Notes under the pieces: model-generated
What the model was told of the DNA's origin: nothing
What the model saw: the letters and a program-made list of their open reading frames with translations, nothing else
The model's database searches: none
NCBI GenBank assembly: GCA_964019425.1
Contig: OZ025841.1
Span: 248,001-312,000 of the forward strand
Direction: 5' to 3'
From: Flectonema sp. DT1601
Taxonomy: Eukaryota; Euglenozoa; Diplonemea; Diplonemida; Diplonemidae
Length of the DNA: 64,000 nt
Translations under genes and position numbers: made by a program
In this document: positions 35,791-47,248 of the stretch, piece after piece
Layout of the letters: every line of letters starts with the position of its first letter
Position numbering within the stretch: the stretch's first letter is position 1

Positions 35791-38334
35791 CTATGAGGAG
35801 AGTTTTCGAAGTCGTGGAAGTTGATGCACACTCAGTGAAGTCAAACAAAAAGCATCAGATGACTTCCCCCCCTGAGGTGTTCGGGAGGTTATGAAGGTAT
35901 CATCCGAGTTAACTAAATCATGATCAAAAATAATTCCTTTTTGAAAAAATCTATCTCGTCTTGTTGGCAGTCGTGGTACTGAATGATAACGATTTAATTT
36001 AACTGGACTACGATTATTGAATATGGGGATGGCTGCTATTGGTTGATTTGAAGAACACTCATCAGAAGCGACAGTCATTAATCGAAAACAGTCTTCTTGT
36101 TCTTTCAGATCAGTATCTGATTTTTTACTCTCCGTTGGTTCCACTAACTGCATTACTTTGGGTGAATTAAACGTCACTTTAAGGTCTTCTAATTTCGAAC
36201 AATACCCCAAAAACGATTTATTAAAAGAGCATCCACCACTACCAGCTATTTTACGAGCCAATTTCCGTCTTGCTAACCAAAAAACGTCACATAGATAGGT
36301 ACAGGCATCCCAAATACATTTTATAATAACAAGCAAGGCAGATAAGAGTAAACAAGATGCAGCAGTTTTGAATAGAGTGCTTTCGTTCGTTTGATTAATC
36401 CAGATTCCAACAGTCATAAAGAGAACTGCAATAAACATCATAATTGAAAGTGCGGTTGCCAAGCAATTGTCCATAGTGGAGGAGTAGGGTCTGAACATGA
36501 CCACTAAAGAAAAGTATGAGAAGAACATTAAAGTTATCAAAGTGTTTCTCATATTGCACCAAACATTATCATCACCAGGTTGCCAAGCTGAAAATAAACT
36601 CAGCGAAATCATTATAGAAGGCTCTAGGATTGCAAACCATACTTTTCCATGTCTATAACATTCAAAAATCAATCCATATTTCTCAGTAAAACTACTTTCA
36701 GAATGACGAGATATCCAAATTGCATTTCCAAACACAAATCGATAAACATAAGCCTTCGTTCCTCTTAACTGTTTAACAACCTCACTGGATTCACTGTTTT
36801 GTGAGTGCAATCTAGGATCTGAAATTTGACAACTGTTTGCTGAAACTTTTATCAAAATTTTAAAGTAAATAATAATTGGAGAACTCACACAAGCTATCAA
36901 AACACAAACTCCCAGAAGAGATGCCATCACAGAACCCTTTGGGTGAAAGACTTCTTTTGCTGCGACTAAGCAAGTCCCTTGTAATAAGAACAGATACGGA
37001 ATATATAAAACTCCAGGGGTTCTCATGTTCCCAAAGGCACATTCCCAAGGAATACCAGCGGTGTAGTGAACCAATGATGTGATTATTACTAAGAGTGCTG
37101 CCATTGACAGAAGTAGTATTGGGTTCATAATCAAGGCAGCGACAATATACTTTCGACCATTGCCTGCGAATGAGAATGCCACACGTGTTGGATGAAACTC
37201 AACATCGAGTTGATCATTTTCTTCGATGTCAACGTCTTCCACTGAGCAACCAAACGATGTCAATAATAAAACCCGAGCTGCTGCTCCAGCTGCACCTGGA
37301 GACACGGCCACAACAGATCCAATACCAGCAGTATTGGCAATACCTCTAACATGAGTTCTCTGTTCTTCATTCAGTAAGGAAGTACTTCCTATTACAAGAG
37401 TTGGTTCATTGGAAGGCTCAACTGATGGAATTCCTACTTCCGGTGAAGGAGAATTAGAAACTAATATAACAAATGAAGTATTTGGAGATACAGTTGTTCT
37501 AGTAGACGGTGAGTCAGTTGTTATGTCTTTCAGAGGGAGAGCTGTTGGAACGACAGTTGTTGAAGTTGTGGGAACAGATGTTGGAAAGCCAGTCGGTATT
37601 ACTACAACTGTAGACACAGAAGTTGGAACAGCTGTTGGCAAGTCCGTGGACACAAAAGTTGGTAAGGCTGTGGGAACAGATGTTGGCAAGCCCATGAACA
37701 CAGAAGTTGGTAAGGCTGTGGGAGCCTCCGTGGGAACAGATGTTGGTAAGGCCGTAGGCACAGAAGTTGGGATAGCCGTAGGAACTAATGTCGGTGTAAT
37801 CCCACTACCACTACAGTAGTAACATCCCTTAATACCGTACTCATGATCACTACCACCAATATATTTTGGTGAGTTCCCCTGAGTTTCTCTCAATTCACAG
37901 ACACTAGATGATTGAACCCACGTCCAGTAATTACAACGAGAATCGAAATAACACAAATCACCACAAACACACCCACTAAGAACATTCGTGATGGTGTTGT
38001 AGACTAAAGATGTACCAGTAAAACCAGAACCTAACTTATTACAAACAGCAACACCAATAGAATCATAACTAGCTACCTTAACAAGATCAGCCACTGGACA
38101 TCGTTTGGAGTATATCATGCATTCACTTACACCTGAGTTCAGTTTAAATATTGCTGTTATCATTGAGTTGTCTTTAGCCCTTTCGGTACATGCGCTGGCA
38201 GAGTTAGCGAATACTGTCATTCCCCCACTCAAAGTTGTGTTACAATAACCCGATTCCGTCCTCCATGAAGTCCACTTACAGATACTCTCTGTTATAATTG
38301 TTGTTAACAAATATAATCTGAAATATGATTTCAT
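35791..38334 (-). CDS. Large receptor-like membrane protein with PT repeats and about 7 TM segments
   Basis: An 847-aa single-exon gene. A signal peptide (MKSYFRLYLLTTIITESI) leads into a Cys-rich ectodomain of about 160 residues (CTERAKDN, CNKLGSGF, CVCGDLCYFDSRCNYW), which resembles PAN/apple-type folds in its spacing. A threonine/proline stalk of PTAxPTSV repeats follows (residues about 180-270). After a conserved-looking VLLLTSFGCSVEDVDI...FHPTRVAF segment there are about seven hydrophobic segments, from YIVAALIMNPILLLSMAALL to LFKTAASCLLLSALLVII. The tail is cytoplasmic, Ser- and Lys-rich. I do not know a named family. An adhesin or receptor at the cell surface fits the layout, but that is inference. 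Confidence 0.75.
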   Translation of the reverse strand: MKSYFRLYLLTTIITESICKWTSWRTESGYCNTTLSGGMTVFANSASACTERAKDNSMITAIFKLNSGVSECMIYSKRCPVADLVKVASYDSIGVAVCNKLGSGFTGTSLVYNTITNVLSGCVCGDLCYFDSRCNYWTWVQSSSVCELRETQGNSPKYIGGSDHEYGIKGCYYCSGSGITPTLVPTAIPTSVPTALPTSVPTEAPTALPTSVFMGLPTSVPTALPTFVSTDLPTAVPTSVSTVVVIPTGFPTSVPTTSTTVVPTALPLKDITTDSPSTRTTVSPNTSFVILVSNSPSPEVGIPSVEPSNEPTLVIGSTSLLNEEQRTHVRGIANTAGIGSVVAVSPGAAGAAARVLLLTSFGCSVEDVDIEENDQLDVEFHPTRVAFSFAGNGRKYIVAALIMNPILLLSMAALLVIITSLVHYTAGIPWECAFGNMRTPGVLYIPYLFLLQGTCLVAAKEVFHPKGSVMASLLGVCVLIACVSSPIIIYFKILIKVSANSCQISDPRLHSQNSESSEVVKQLRGTKAYVYRFVFGNAIWISRHSESSFTEKYGLIFECYRHGKVWFAILEPSIMISLSLFSAWQPGDDNVWCNMRNTLITLMFFSYFSLVVMFRPYSSTMDNCLATALSIMMFIAVLFMTVGIWINQTNESTLFKTAASCLLLSALLVIIKCIWDACTYLCDVFWLARRKLARKIAGSGGCSFNKSFLGYCSKLEDLKVTFNSPKVMQLVEPTESKKSDTDLKEQEDCFRLMTVASDECSSNQPIAAIPIFNNRSPVKLNRYHSVPRLPTRRDRFFQKGIIFDHDLVNSDDTFITSRTPQGGKSSDAFCLTSLSVHQLPRLRKLSS
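37555..37805 (-). repeat. PT-stalk minisatellite
   Basis: About twenty imperfect 12-bp units (plus-strand core GTTGGNANNGCN) encode the Pro-Thr stalk of the membrane protein. Larger duplications of about 36-48 bp, with recurring AAGGCTGTGGGA and GTTGGCAAG blocks, are visible, so copy number probably varies between strains. Confidence 0.8.
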
Positions 38335-38455
38335 TTGTCTTCACCAAGAACTTGAAGAGGGGAAAAATATTTTTAAAAAAAAAAAAAAACATGTTTTATC
38401 CCGTTCAAAAGTTAGCATCACGTCAGTCAAGTAAAAATAATAATAAAATTAAAAT

Positions 38456-39112
38456 TCAAAACTTGACCACTTCTTTCACCAACGTCGTCAAGTTATTTCC
38501 AATAGTTTTCTGCTCTGGTTCTAATATTTTAGAATAATGTGTTACTAATGTGATTGCTGCAGCGGATGTTCCATCCCAAGAAGTCTTTTCCATTTGATGC
38601 TGGATATCACTAGCGGGAGTCGGGGCAAATAGGAGTGCAGCTGCGGATGCAGCAGCCCTCTTAATATCGTTTTTTATTTGATAATCAAAACAAATTAATT
38701 GTAAGATAAAAGAGAGGTTAGGATTTATCATAGGCCTCTTTCGTTTTAACAAACTGTACGCGTCAATCAACGATAGATGCTTACATTTCATTAAGTAGGC
38801 AATCACCAGACAAGCAGACCTACTCCTGCCCATCTGACATATTACAAGCGTCGATTTACTTTGTTCTTTTATTTTTAATATCGTTCTGTCAAAATGTTGT
38901 ATCAGATTAGTATCAAGGCTGTCTTCCTCTTCTATTTTTATAATTTCGATGTTTGGTATACTTTTGCCGTTTGTGATGTTAGCCGCATCGACTATGAGAG
39001 AGATGTCCTTTTCTTGTAACCACTTTATATCCTCAACGCTTTTAAAATTTCCGATAAAGAGCCCATCGCATACCTCATCTGCCTTGTGCTGAGCATAAAG
39101 CATCATTTCCAT
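38456..39112 (-). CDS. Atypical dual-specificity protein phosphatase
   Basis: A 218-aa protein. The ATG at 39112 (MEMMLYAQHKADEV) is taken because the upstream in-frame stretch is a Phe-rich artefact. The domain begins CDGLFIGNFKSVED, the usual DSP opening (xGLYLGxxxxA). EEEDSLDTNLIQHF supplies the acidic loop and helix. The catalytic CX5R loop is CQMGRSRS with the nucleophile Cys and the Arg both present. The residue before Cys is Ile rather than the usual His, which may change the thiolate pKa. AYLMKCKHLSLIDAYSLLKRKRP and INPNLSFILQL complete the fold. The C-terminal 60 residues are an Ala-rich extension. It is likely an active or weakly active phosphatase; the substrate is unknown. Confidence 0.88.
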   Translation of the reverse strand: MEMMLYAQHKADEVCDGLFIGNFKSVEDIKWLQEKDISLIVDAANITNGKSIPNIEIIKIEEEDSLDTNLIQHFDRTILKIKEQSKSTLVICQMGRSRSACLVIAYLMKCKHLSLIDAYSLLKRKRPMINPNLSFILQLICFDYQIKNDIKRAAASAAALLFAPTPASDIQHQMEKTSWDGTSAAAITLVTHYSKILEPEQKTIGNNLTTLVKEVVKF

Positions 39113-39798
39113 TATTTTTAATTTTAGGTGTAAAAAAAAAAAATAAAAATAAAAAGCTGTAAAGCCAGATAAATGTGAATATACTATTTGCGTTGTAATC
39201 AACAAAAGTTAAAAGTTAGTAATTTATTTGAGATAATTACCCTGGAAAGCTCTGCTCTTTTGTGCAGTAGAAAAGACAGGGGAGATCTCTTCTCTTATTA
39301 ACTGCAATAGGTAGGTGTCCTAGGCTAAAAGCCAGGGGAACCTGCGCACATAATGATGATTTCGTGATAAAGAGAAACTAAAGTTAATTTTACACATCAA
39401 CCAGATAAATAAGAACATATCACCAAAGTTAAAAGTTAGTTTTATATTTTTTTTTTAAAAAGCAAACTCCAGTGAACAAAGCTTTTTCTACCAACAACCT
39501 AATATAGAGTCAGAATAACGAACACACGAATTCAATTTACTGAACAAAACAATACATAAAAACCGAATCAAAAAAAAAAAAAAAAGAAAGAAGGATTAAT
39601 ATCTACACAGCAGTCCACACTGTTCTGAATAAGGGGTGCAAACGAGTCTTTTTGCAACAAGTGCTGTAAAAACTGAGAAGTTAAGAGTACCTATGAAATA
39701 CTCATAACTGAGAAATCACATGCTCCATGCATGGAAATATATTATTGAGCGACCACCGTTGATTTCTGTAGTTTTATCAACGATTGTATTTTTTTTTT
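39113..39798. other. Intergenic
   Basis: A 686-bp AT-rich spacer. A patch near 39250-39350 is less AT-rich (AGGGGAGATCTCTTCTCTT and neighbours) and can form short hairpins. No gene is recognised. Confidence 0.6.
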
Positions 39799-40404
39799 TC
39801 AGGATTTCACATCGGTTTTTTTTGAATGCCTTCGTTCAATACCCGATAGGATCTCTAGTTGTTGTTCAAGAAAATCTTTCGACTCTCCACTAATTCCAAG
39901 GATTTCCATTTCCCTGATAGGATCTGGATTGCTGGTCTTGCACAACTCACACTCAGCTGCTGTTGAGACATTTTGATATGTACACTGACCACACGCCCAT
40001 TCTCCATTTTGTAATACTGGAGCTGGATCTGTGTGAACAGGTTTCACTGGACTTGCTGGAATAGATGCTGTCGGAGGTAACATTACTGGAGGGGGTGCTG
40101 GGACTTTGTATCCCAACCCAGGTATTGATGGTGATCGGACTATGGGTGTTGAGGGGCTTTCATTTCCGTTAGGTACTTTCCATGGAATCTTCTGTCCCTT
40201 CTCCTTCCAATATGGAAGTAGGATCGTCTCGTCAATTGTTATCTCCCTGTCTGGATAAAATATAACTTTCTTACCTAAAGCCTTCCAGTTTGCTACTTCT
40301 TTTCCACATCCGGTGCATCCTCTGCTCCAACATGGTTTTCTGTGTACGTACCAACACCACGGACAGGTGTACTCGTTTGTGTATGTAGTACAATCGATAA
40401 GCAT
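39799..40404 (-). CDS. RanBP2/NZF-type zinc-finger protein
   Basis: A 201-aa protein starting at the ATG at 40404. The N-terminal 35 residues are Cys-dense (CPWCWYV...CWSRGCTGCG) and probably bind one or two zincs. A Pro-rich linker follows (PGLGYKVPAPPPVMLPP). Residues about 145-170 are a classic RanBP2/NZF finger: W-x-C-x2-C-x10-C-x2-C, read as EWACGQCTYQN...CELCKTSNPDP. Such fingers bind ubiquitin, RNA or Ran; which applies here cannot be told. The C-terminus is a short charged helix. An upstream short open frame at 40532-40687 cannot be spliced to it in frame without a stop, so I keep them separate. Confidence 0.75.
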   Translation of the reverse strand: MLIDCTTYTNEYTCPWCWYVHRKPCWSRGCTGCGKEVANWKALGKKVIFYPDREITIDETILLPYWKEKGQKIPWKVPNGNESPSTPIVRSPSIPGLGYKVPAPPPVMLPPTASIPASPVKPVHTDPAPVLQNGEWACGQCTYQNVSTAAECELCKTSNPDPIREMEILGISGESKDFLEQQLEILSGIERRHSKKTDVKS

Positions 40405-40531
40405 TAGCAATCCTGTGAGTGTGTAAATAATTTAATCCAAAGAATTATAACACAGATACAATGTCCTCAACCGAATTAACTACATAAAAAAACAGTGTAA
40501 GTGTATTGTAAGTAATCAACAGAGTGGTGCG

Positions 40532-40687
40532 TCAGTCACATTTTAATGTCTTTGGATTCGGTAAGTCAGAGTGCTTAAGCGAAATATCTAAATTCAAATC
40601 CGGAACAGTTGGAAGCCAACGATAGTCTTTATGTGATACTTTAGGTTTGGTATGGCTGGTTGAGTTCGTATGAGAAACACCCGTCAT
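40532..40687 (-). CDS. Short open frame or orphan exon, 51 aa
   Basis: ATG at 40687 (MTGVSHTNSTSHTKPKV) to TGA, ending NPKTLKCD. It is not low-complexity and has a plausible protein composition (DYRWLPTVPDLNLDISL). It lies 130 bp upstream of the zinc-finger gene on the same strand. The only GT near its end (GTGACT) would splice to the CACAG acceptor as a stop. It may be a tiny gene, an upstream open frame, or an exon of a gene model I have not resolved. Confidence 0.3.
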   Translation of the reverse strand: MTGVSHTNSTSHTKPKVSHKDYRWLPTVPDLNLDISLKHSDLPNPKTLKCD

Positions 40688-40756
40688 TTTGTAATTATAT
40701 CCAAGAACTGATAGAGAGGGATGAAGGGAAAAAACAACATGATATAAACAAGACAT

Positions 40757-42910
40757 TGATCACGGTAGATCTTAAAACCATCATAAAGAGGGGTCTGCAT
40801 GCACTCTTAAGGCATTGATGTACAAACTGTAAAGCGGCTACGACATTTCAATTGTTCAGTAGATAATTCTAACATAAAATAAAGAGGTTCTCTCTTCATT
40901 ATTTATTTATTTTATTTATTTATTTTTTTTTTTGTTTTCACATTTTTTTTTTTCTGTCTCCTTTGTTTTTTTTTTTTTTTTTTTTTTTTCGTGGAAAAGT
41001 TAAAAATAAAAAGTTAGATGGAGGAGGACGAAAAAAAAAAAAAAAATATATATAATAAAAGAAGAAAAACAAAGGGGGAAATACACAAATGAGGGGAATA
41101 GTGCAATGCAAAAGATGAAAGATGGTTTTTTTTTTCAGTCGAGAAATAGACTGTTTTTGTTCTGTTTTCTGGTGCGCTACGGGTGTGTTTTTTTTTTTTT
41201 TTTTTTTTTTCTTCATTTTTTGTTTTTTTTTTTATGTTTTCTTTATTATTAATTAATAATTATTATTATTATTTTTTTTTTTTTCTTTTCCCTCTCTTAA
41301 GTCACTCACAATTCATTGGTACAATATCAACCCGAAGGAGGTGAACCAAACTGAGCTGAATTGCCGATGAGAAAAAGAAGAGAACTCTGCTCCCAACACA
41401 ATACAATTACTGAATAGTAATTTAATTCACTCCTCTTAGTTTGTTTAAAAACAAAAAAGAAAAGATGGATGAAATAAAATTACCAGTACGTACCCCATTG
41501 GTTCGCCACAGTACTCACTAATAAGTAAGATAAACAAAAAAAAAAAAAACTTTTTCAAAAAAATTAAAAAAATAAATAATAAAAAACTGACTACCAATAA
41601 CTGCAGCCACACATCTTCGGTAGGGTGGCAACAATGAATATTCGCAACGACTCCACAGGACCTAAACAACAGACGTGAAGAGACGGGGGCCGCAATTTGT
41701 TTTCGTTAAAAAACGGGGGAGGCTGGGCCACTTCGGCCAAAAATAGTTTAGGGATGAGGGAAACAAAATATGATTTGTATTTTTTTATTTTATTTTTATT
41801 TGTTTTTCCTTTTCCCCCTAAAGGAAAGAAAAAGGGTAGTTTTCAAAGCAATAATATGAGTTTTTAAAAAAAAAAAAAAAATAAGCAAAAGGTCAGGGAT
41901 ATAAAAAAAAAAAAAAAAAAGAAACCTAAAAAAACGGGGAAAATAGAGAGTGAATGGATACAGAGTGCACGTTATTTCAAACGGCGAATCGTTCCCAAAG
42001 ATGTAGCTTAAGAAGGAAAATTCGAACACCACTACAGAGCATCTCGTTCTCCATTTCACTGAGATAATCTCATATACTGTTGACAATTATTGGATACATG
42101 TTTTTTTTTTTTTTTTTTTTTTTTCCCCCCGTCTTTTCAACTTTTGGAGCTCCTGAAATTCTAAAGTATTGAAAAAAAAAAAAAACAGTAAAAGAATGGG
42201 AAGGGGAAAAGACATGGGAGGAAGCTTTCCAGTGATACTCAAAGTGCTTCCTGGTCACCATTCTGATAGGTGATTACTGTAACAGAAAAGGGAAGGGAAT
42301 TAGTTTCATTATTTTTTTTCTTATTTTTTTTTTTTTTTTTTCATCCTCCTAACTACTGCTTCTTAATAAGAAGGCTTTACGTTTTTGTGGAAAAAAAAAA
42401 AAAAAAAAAAAAAAAAAACTGCTTACCAAACAAAATAGGAAAATATTCCTCACTATTGCCGTAATAGGGGGAACAATTTTTATATCCTTTTTTCAGTTTT
42501 CGACAACGAGGTGGTGAGAGAAGGGAAAAAAAAAAATAAAAATGTTTATTGCAGCAAAATACATTGTCGTTGGGGCCGTTAGTATACACCAAAAAAAAAC
42601 CCCAAAAAAAACAATGCAGGCAAGTCATGTGGGTTCATTCTAATTACTGTTTAAGGAAAAAAAAAAACGGGAAGGGAAAATTTTTTTTTTAAAAAAAAAG
42701 CGAAAAATGGATGGGTACGCATCAGGGAAACAACCAGTACAATTATAACAACAGGTCATTCATGATTATTTATTTTTTTTTTTTCTTCTTTCAACGTTAT
42801 AAACTGGGGACTAACAGAGGCTTGTATGCTCAGGGTGGAATATTGTGACAGAAACTAAAGATTCAACGTAAAAATGGGTAGAGAGAATAAGGGAAGGGAG
42901 GTTATCATAT

Positions 42911-42943
<33 letters not shown>

Positions 42944-44265
42944 TGTTTATTCTTAAATTCTTGATGGACAACTGGGGGAAAAAAAAAAAAAATTGCGGGG
43001 ATGGATTCGGTGGGAAGGGGCACAGCTGAAAACGAAGCTCATCTTACCTAACACAGATTAAATATCGCCCTTCTCAATACACATGTACTACTACACCACA
43101 CAATGCAGGAAAACGTACATACAAAACCACAGGTAATATTTTTAAATGGTTCGGTAACACCAAATACAGCTTCCTGCTTTGAGAGGAAAAGAATCAACGA
43201 GACTACTTCATGATTCCAAACCAGCAAGCAAAACCCATTGCGTGACGTACAGTACTCTGCACGGTACAGCAAACAAAGAGCTCGCTTGATAGATAGAGCA
43301 TAAAGACACCAGAAGAATGATCTCACATGGAAGAGGGTTGCTGGGTAGGTAAGGTTAAATTTTTTTTTTTTTTCTCATTCTTTTTTACAAAAGAGAATCA
43401 CGCAAGTTGCGCAAAAGAAAGTTTTTTTTTTTTAAAAAAAAAAAGAAAAAAAAAACAAAAAAACAAGGGAAAAAATGTGACACGTTCTTGTTTTTTGATC
43501 AGAACCGCAAGTCCCAATGTCAGTGAAGGACTAAAAACTGCCACGGAATCTAAAAAAAAATTAAAAAAAAAAATTTCTTTCTACTTTAAGGGGAAACTCA
43601 GTTAGTCGACTTTGTCCATCTGTGGTCCACCAACTAAAAGGGTACAAACTCAGCTGTCAGCACAAGGGATAGGGAGAGAAAAAGGAAGGGATTTTTTTTT
43701 TTTTTTCCCTCAGGCTGACAATCCCCGCTTTGGTATCACTCAGACCGAACACGTGTCTCTATTCACAACTATGTGATGTTAGGAAAAGCGGAAGATACCT
43801 ATCGCTTATTATACATAGGAAGGGGAGACGATGGCGTCAAACAGAAAGAAGAAGAAGAAAAAAAAACTCCCGCAAACCAGAAACTACTTCACACGTTGTG
43901 AGAGCATCGCCTTCAATATCAATGCAATCAAACGTTCTGTCTGTCACACTGGGCTGAGAAGCCTTGTGTGTAGAAACGGATCATTCACTGTTTTTTTTAT
44001 TAAACATGCAAGTGTAAAAAAATTCTTCCTCGCACTGTGCAGTTTGAATTCCTCTTTTACCAAACAGGATCCCAAGAATGAAACTCACATCAGCTTACCA
44101 GACTATGCTAATTTTATGGGGGACATATGCTTGTGATAGGGTGGTTAGTCCAGCTGTCTGGTTACAAAGTGGTGGATAGAAGGGTCAAACTAACGTACCT
44201 CTTTGCATCTGGTGGAAGCACGTTTTTATTTATTTCAACTTTTTTTTTTCATTCTTTTTTCGTTC

Positions 44266-44296
<31 letters not shown>

Positions 44297-44469
44297 TTTT
44301 TAAAAAAAAAAAAATTCGGGTTCTATACCAAATGGAGCGGTATTCGATACAACAAACCGCCTCCGAAAACATTGTCCACGATAAAAGTGTCGACTACTAC
44401 TATGTGACGATGTCGACTACATTATTAGGACACTGCTGCTTCTTGAGTCAAGGAACGCAGCAAGTTTGC
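40757..44469. other. 3.7-kb AT-rich non-coding region
   Basis: A long stretch with no convincing gene. More than fifteen A or T runs of 12-33 nt are present (for example 42092-42124, 42390-42418, 42913-42942 and 44267-44294). Some sit face to face as T-run/A-run inverted pairs. Open frames here are Phe/Lys strings. Downstream of eIF4G and upstream of the zinc-finger gene, it must include a 3' end and a promoter. I see no tRNA, rRNA or transposon ends. Confidence 0.6.
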
Positions 44470-47248
44470 TTATTTCCAACTATTAAACCGATTGAGAGGT
44501 TGTGGTTTTACAAATTGATTCTCCCCTTCATTTAATTTGTGAGCCTTTACAACTTGAGCAACTTTTCTAGTTTCCCATCTGTTGGCTCGGAGATCGAGAA
44601 CGTCTTGTAGTAAGAATTTCAATCTTTGCTGGCTAATAATTAACATAATTGACCTAATCTTCTCAAAATAACGATCCATGTATGTGACTGCTTTCTCCCG
44701 ATCGAGCATCTTACCCACTGTAAACATCAGCTTAATCAACATTTCTATTTCTTCGGGTGATGGAACTACAGTCGCCGCCTGCTCATTCATTCCAAGCAGC
44801 TTTTGGATACAGGCATGAATAATTCGTTCAACAAGAAGCTCACTGTTGGGTGTTTTTGTTAAACAATCTTAAATTGGTATTTATATTATAAAAAAAACAC
44901 ACAAAACATACCGAATAAATAATTCACCAATGAACTTTATCGCGCCAACAGCTCTCGTTCGGACCTTTTTGTCAAATGTTTCCTTCTCTGCATCTGATAA
45001 ATCTTCTGGAGGAGGTTCTTTTGATTTTTGGAATTCATGTTGACATTTATTCAATAACGTTTTACGGAACGGCGACTTCATTTTTGAGACCTTGTCAGGA
45101 TCCTGTCCCCCTTCAGTCGGGTTAAGTTCGTGAGAAAACCGTGTTAAGTCCTTGTTTTTTTTTTTTTTGTTGTTATAATTTTTTTTTTTTTTTTCAGTAC
45201 TAGCTCCGCAACGCTCTTATACAAAAAACATCAATGCATACCCTACATAAGTCAGCGTACAAGTCAGAGAATGATGGTTCAGCGATTGACTTTTCAAAGA
45301 CGTGATCCACGATGCGCGCAAACACATCTATTTCGTGGTACTCCTGAATAGTTTCGCGGAGTTGCCTTACGTTTAGATCGTACTTTTCTGGTGTCAACTT
45401 ATTGAGGACTCCCTGTTTTAGTTTGTTATTTATGTTATTTGATACATATTCTCAGATGGATATAATGTTGAGGAATAAGTAGCGTACCTGAATCTGTTTC
45501 TCAGCAGCCGATACTTTGTCAACAGGAGGAGCATTAGCTATGAACTTATTGTCTGATTTATTGTTGAGTGTCTCAAGAGGTGCCTTCTGCCTTTCGCGCA
45601 TGCTGTCGCGACTAAATGATTCGAATCCACCGTTTGTAATCGGTGACTTGTAGAAGAGTGGTGAGCCGGCAGAAGACTGTTGCTCGTTCCCGTCGTTGTA
45701 GATGTCAAGCTGTTTCCAGCTGGATATTTGCGAAGAGGATGGAGTTAGAGATGCTTTGGTGTTATAACTGAGAAGTTCTTGACGGGTAAACCGACGAATC
45801 CCTGGTTCCTCTGACTCAACAGGCTCATCGTCAGTCTTTTTTTCTTCGTCTTGCGATTCCTCAGCTGGCGGCGCAGGAGGTGCAGGAGGTTCTTCAGTTG
45901 GTGGTGGTGGAGGGTCAGCCGGAGGATTCTCCGGAGGGGTTGGAGGAGGGATCTCATTACTCGCACCAACTTCTTTAGGAGGTGGGGGTTCAATAGTCGT
46001 TGGGTTAGGAAGTGTAATAGACGCGGTCTGCGGCTCTGGAGCACCTGGAGGTTCCGGTCGATCGTCAGTTACAGCTGCTGCAGGCGGTTCCGAGGAACCT
46101 CTTTCAACTTCAATTAGTTTCGCAACGGCACTTAAAAGAATCTTTCCAGTTCCTCCCTGTGGTGGAGGCGGTCTTTTTCTCAGAAGTGTAGGTGGACAGC
46201 TGTCTTGAACCATCACACTAGTTGGTTGAGTCGTAACAACCTTCGGTGTTTCTGTTGCTGGAAGTGGAGCGCTGCATGTTCTAGGAGGAGGCACCTGATT
46301 TACGAGGATAGACGGAGGCGACTTCGCGAGTAGAATAGCAGCAGTACTGTGGGTGTTGTGAATATCAATCTTGCTCTCAGATCCGCGTTTCAGATCGACA
46401 GTCGCTCCAGTTCGAGGATCTTTGATTTCGATGGCTTTAGACTGAGGAGTAGTAACAGCAGGGGGTTGAGCTGGAGTGGATTGAGGAGGACCCATCGGGT
46501 GAGGCGGGTTGGGGAACTGAGGTGGTCCCCCGCCAGCCCCACTATTGCTACCGCCGCCGCCACCACCACCACCACCTCCACCGCCAGCACCATAACCATT
46601 TGGTGGACCACCGTACCCTGGACGATTATAACTTCCGCCATATTGTGGTGATATAGGTGATTGAACTGGTGAAGCACCAGGTGGTGGTGGTGGTTGATTC
46701 ATTCTGTGATTGTGATGAGGCTGATGGTGGTGAATCCTCTGGGGAGGAGGCTGAGAATATCCATTCCTCTGTGACTGTGGATAGTACACACCCTGACCAT
46801 ATTCTCCTCCTCCACCACCACCACTACCACCACCTCCTCCTCTTTGTGCGTGATATGGAACACCAGAGTCAGTATCATACGGAACAGAGTCACGTTGTGG
46901 TCCTCTGTTGTATTGTTGACCCCAACCACCGTTTGTATTATTCGGTTGAGGACTTTGATAGTGATCACTATAACCTGATGTATTATATGGTGGTGGTTGA
47001 GAAGGATTTCCTGAGTACTGACTGTTGTAACCACCCTGATGGTGAGATTGATGGTGAGAATGATGTTGTTGATGACTCATCGGTTGATGAGAAGACTGAC
47101 CATTATAACTACCATACGGCTGGTGAGAATGACCATTCATTCCTGACCCACTATAAGGCTGTTGTTGCTGTGGTTGTTGCGGAACGTACCCACCCTGCTG
47201 GTTCCCCTGGTGATGTGGATGTTGAGAATTCCATTCCGTCTGGCTCAT
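44470..47248 (-). CDS. eIF4G-type translation initiation scaffold (single MIF4G domain)
   Basis: eIF4G bridges the cap-binding protein eIF4E and the helicase eIF4A. Four exons close in frame: 45488-47248, 45242-45412, 44912-45150 and 44470-44842, giving 847 aa. Introns are 75 nt (GTACGC), 91 nt (GTATGC) and 69 nt (GTATGT); acceptors are AAACAG, AACAAG and CAACAG. The first 480 residues are low-complexity: His/Gln/Tyr/Gly-rich, a Gly run (about residues 225-240), then Pro-rich. RRFTRQELLSYN near residue 486 matches the eIF4E-binding motif Y-x4-L-phi with Phe for Tyr. The MIF4G HEAT domain runs from about 583 (GVLNKLTPEKYDLNVRQL) through FSDLYADLCRDLTRFSHEL and FIGELFIRELLVERIIHACI to SQQRLKFLLQDVLDLRANRW. 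No MA3 or W2 domain follows, so it resembles compact protist or plant iso-type forms. Confidence 0.92.

Noticed and set aside
34837-37860. A shared KGCYYC motif in two neighbouring genes (near 35460 and 37815) as evidence of common origin
   Set aside because: The flanking residues do not match and the two proteins have different overall layouts, so this is probably chance.
40404-40532. Splicing the 51-codon frame to the RanBP2-type zinc-finger gene
   Set aside because: The available donor and acceptor join to make a TGA stop.
40938-44136. Numerous short frames on both strands
   Set aside because: They translate to Phe or Lys strings produced by homopolymer runs and show no domain or sensible composition.
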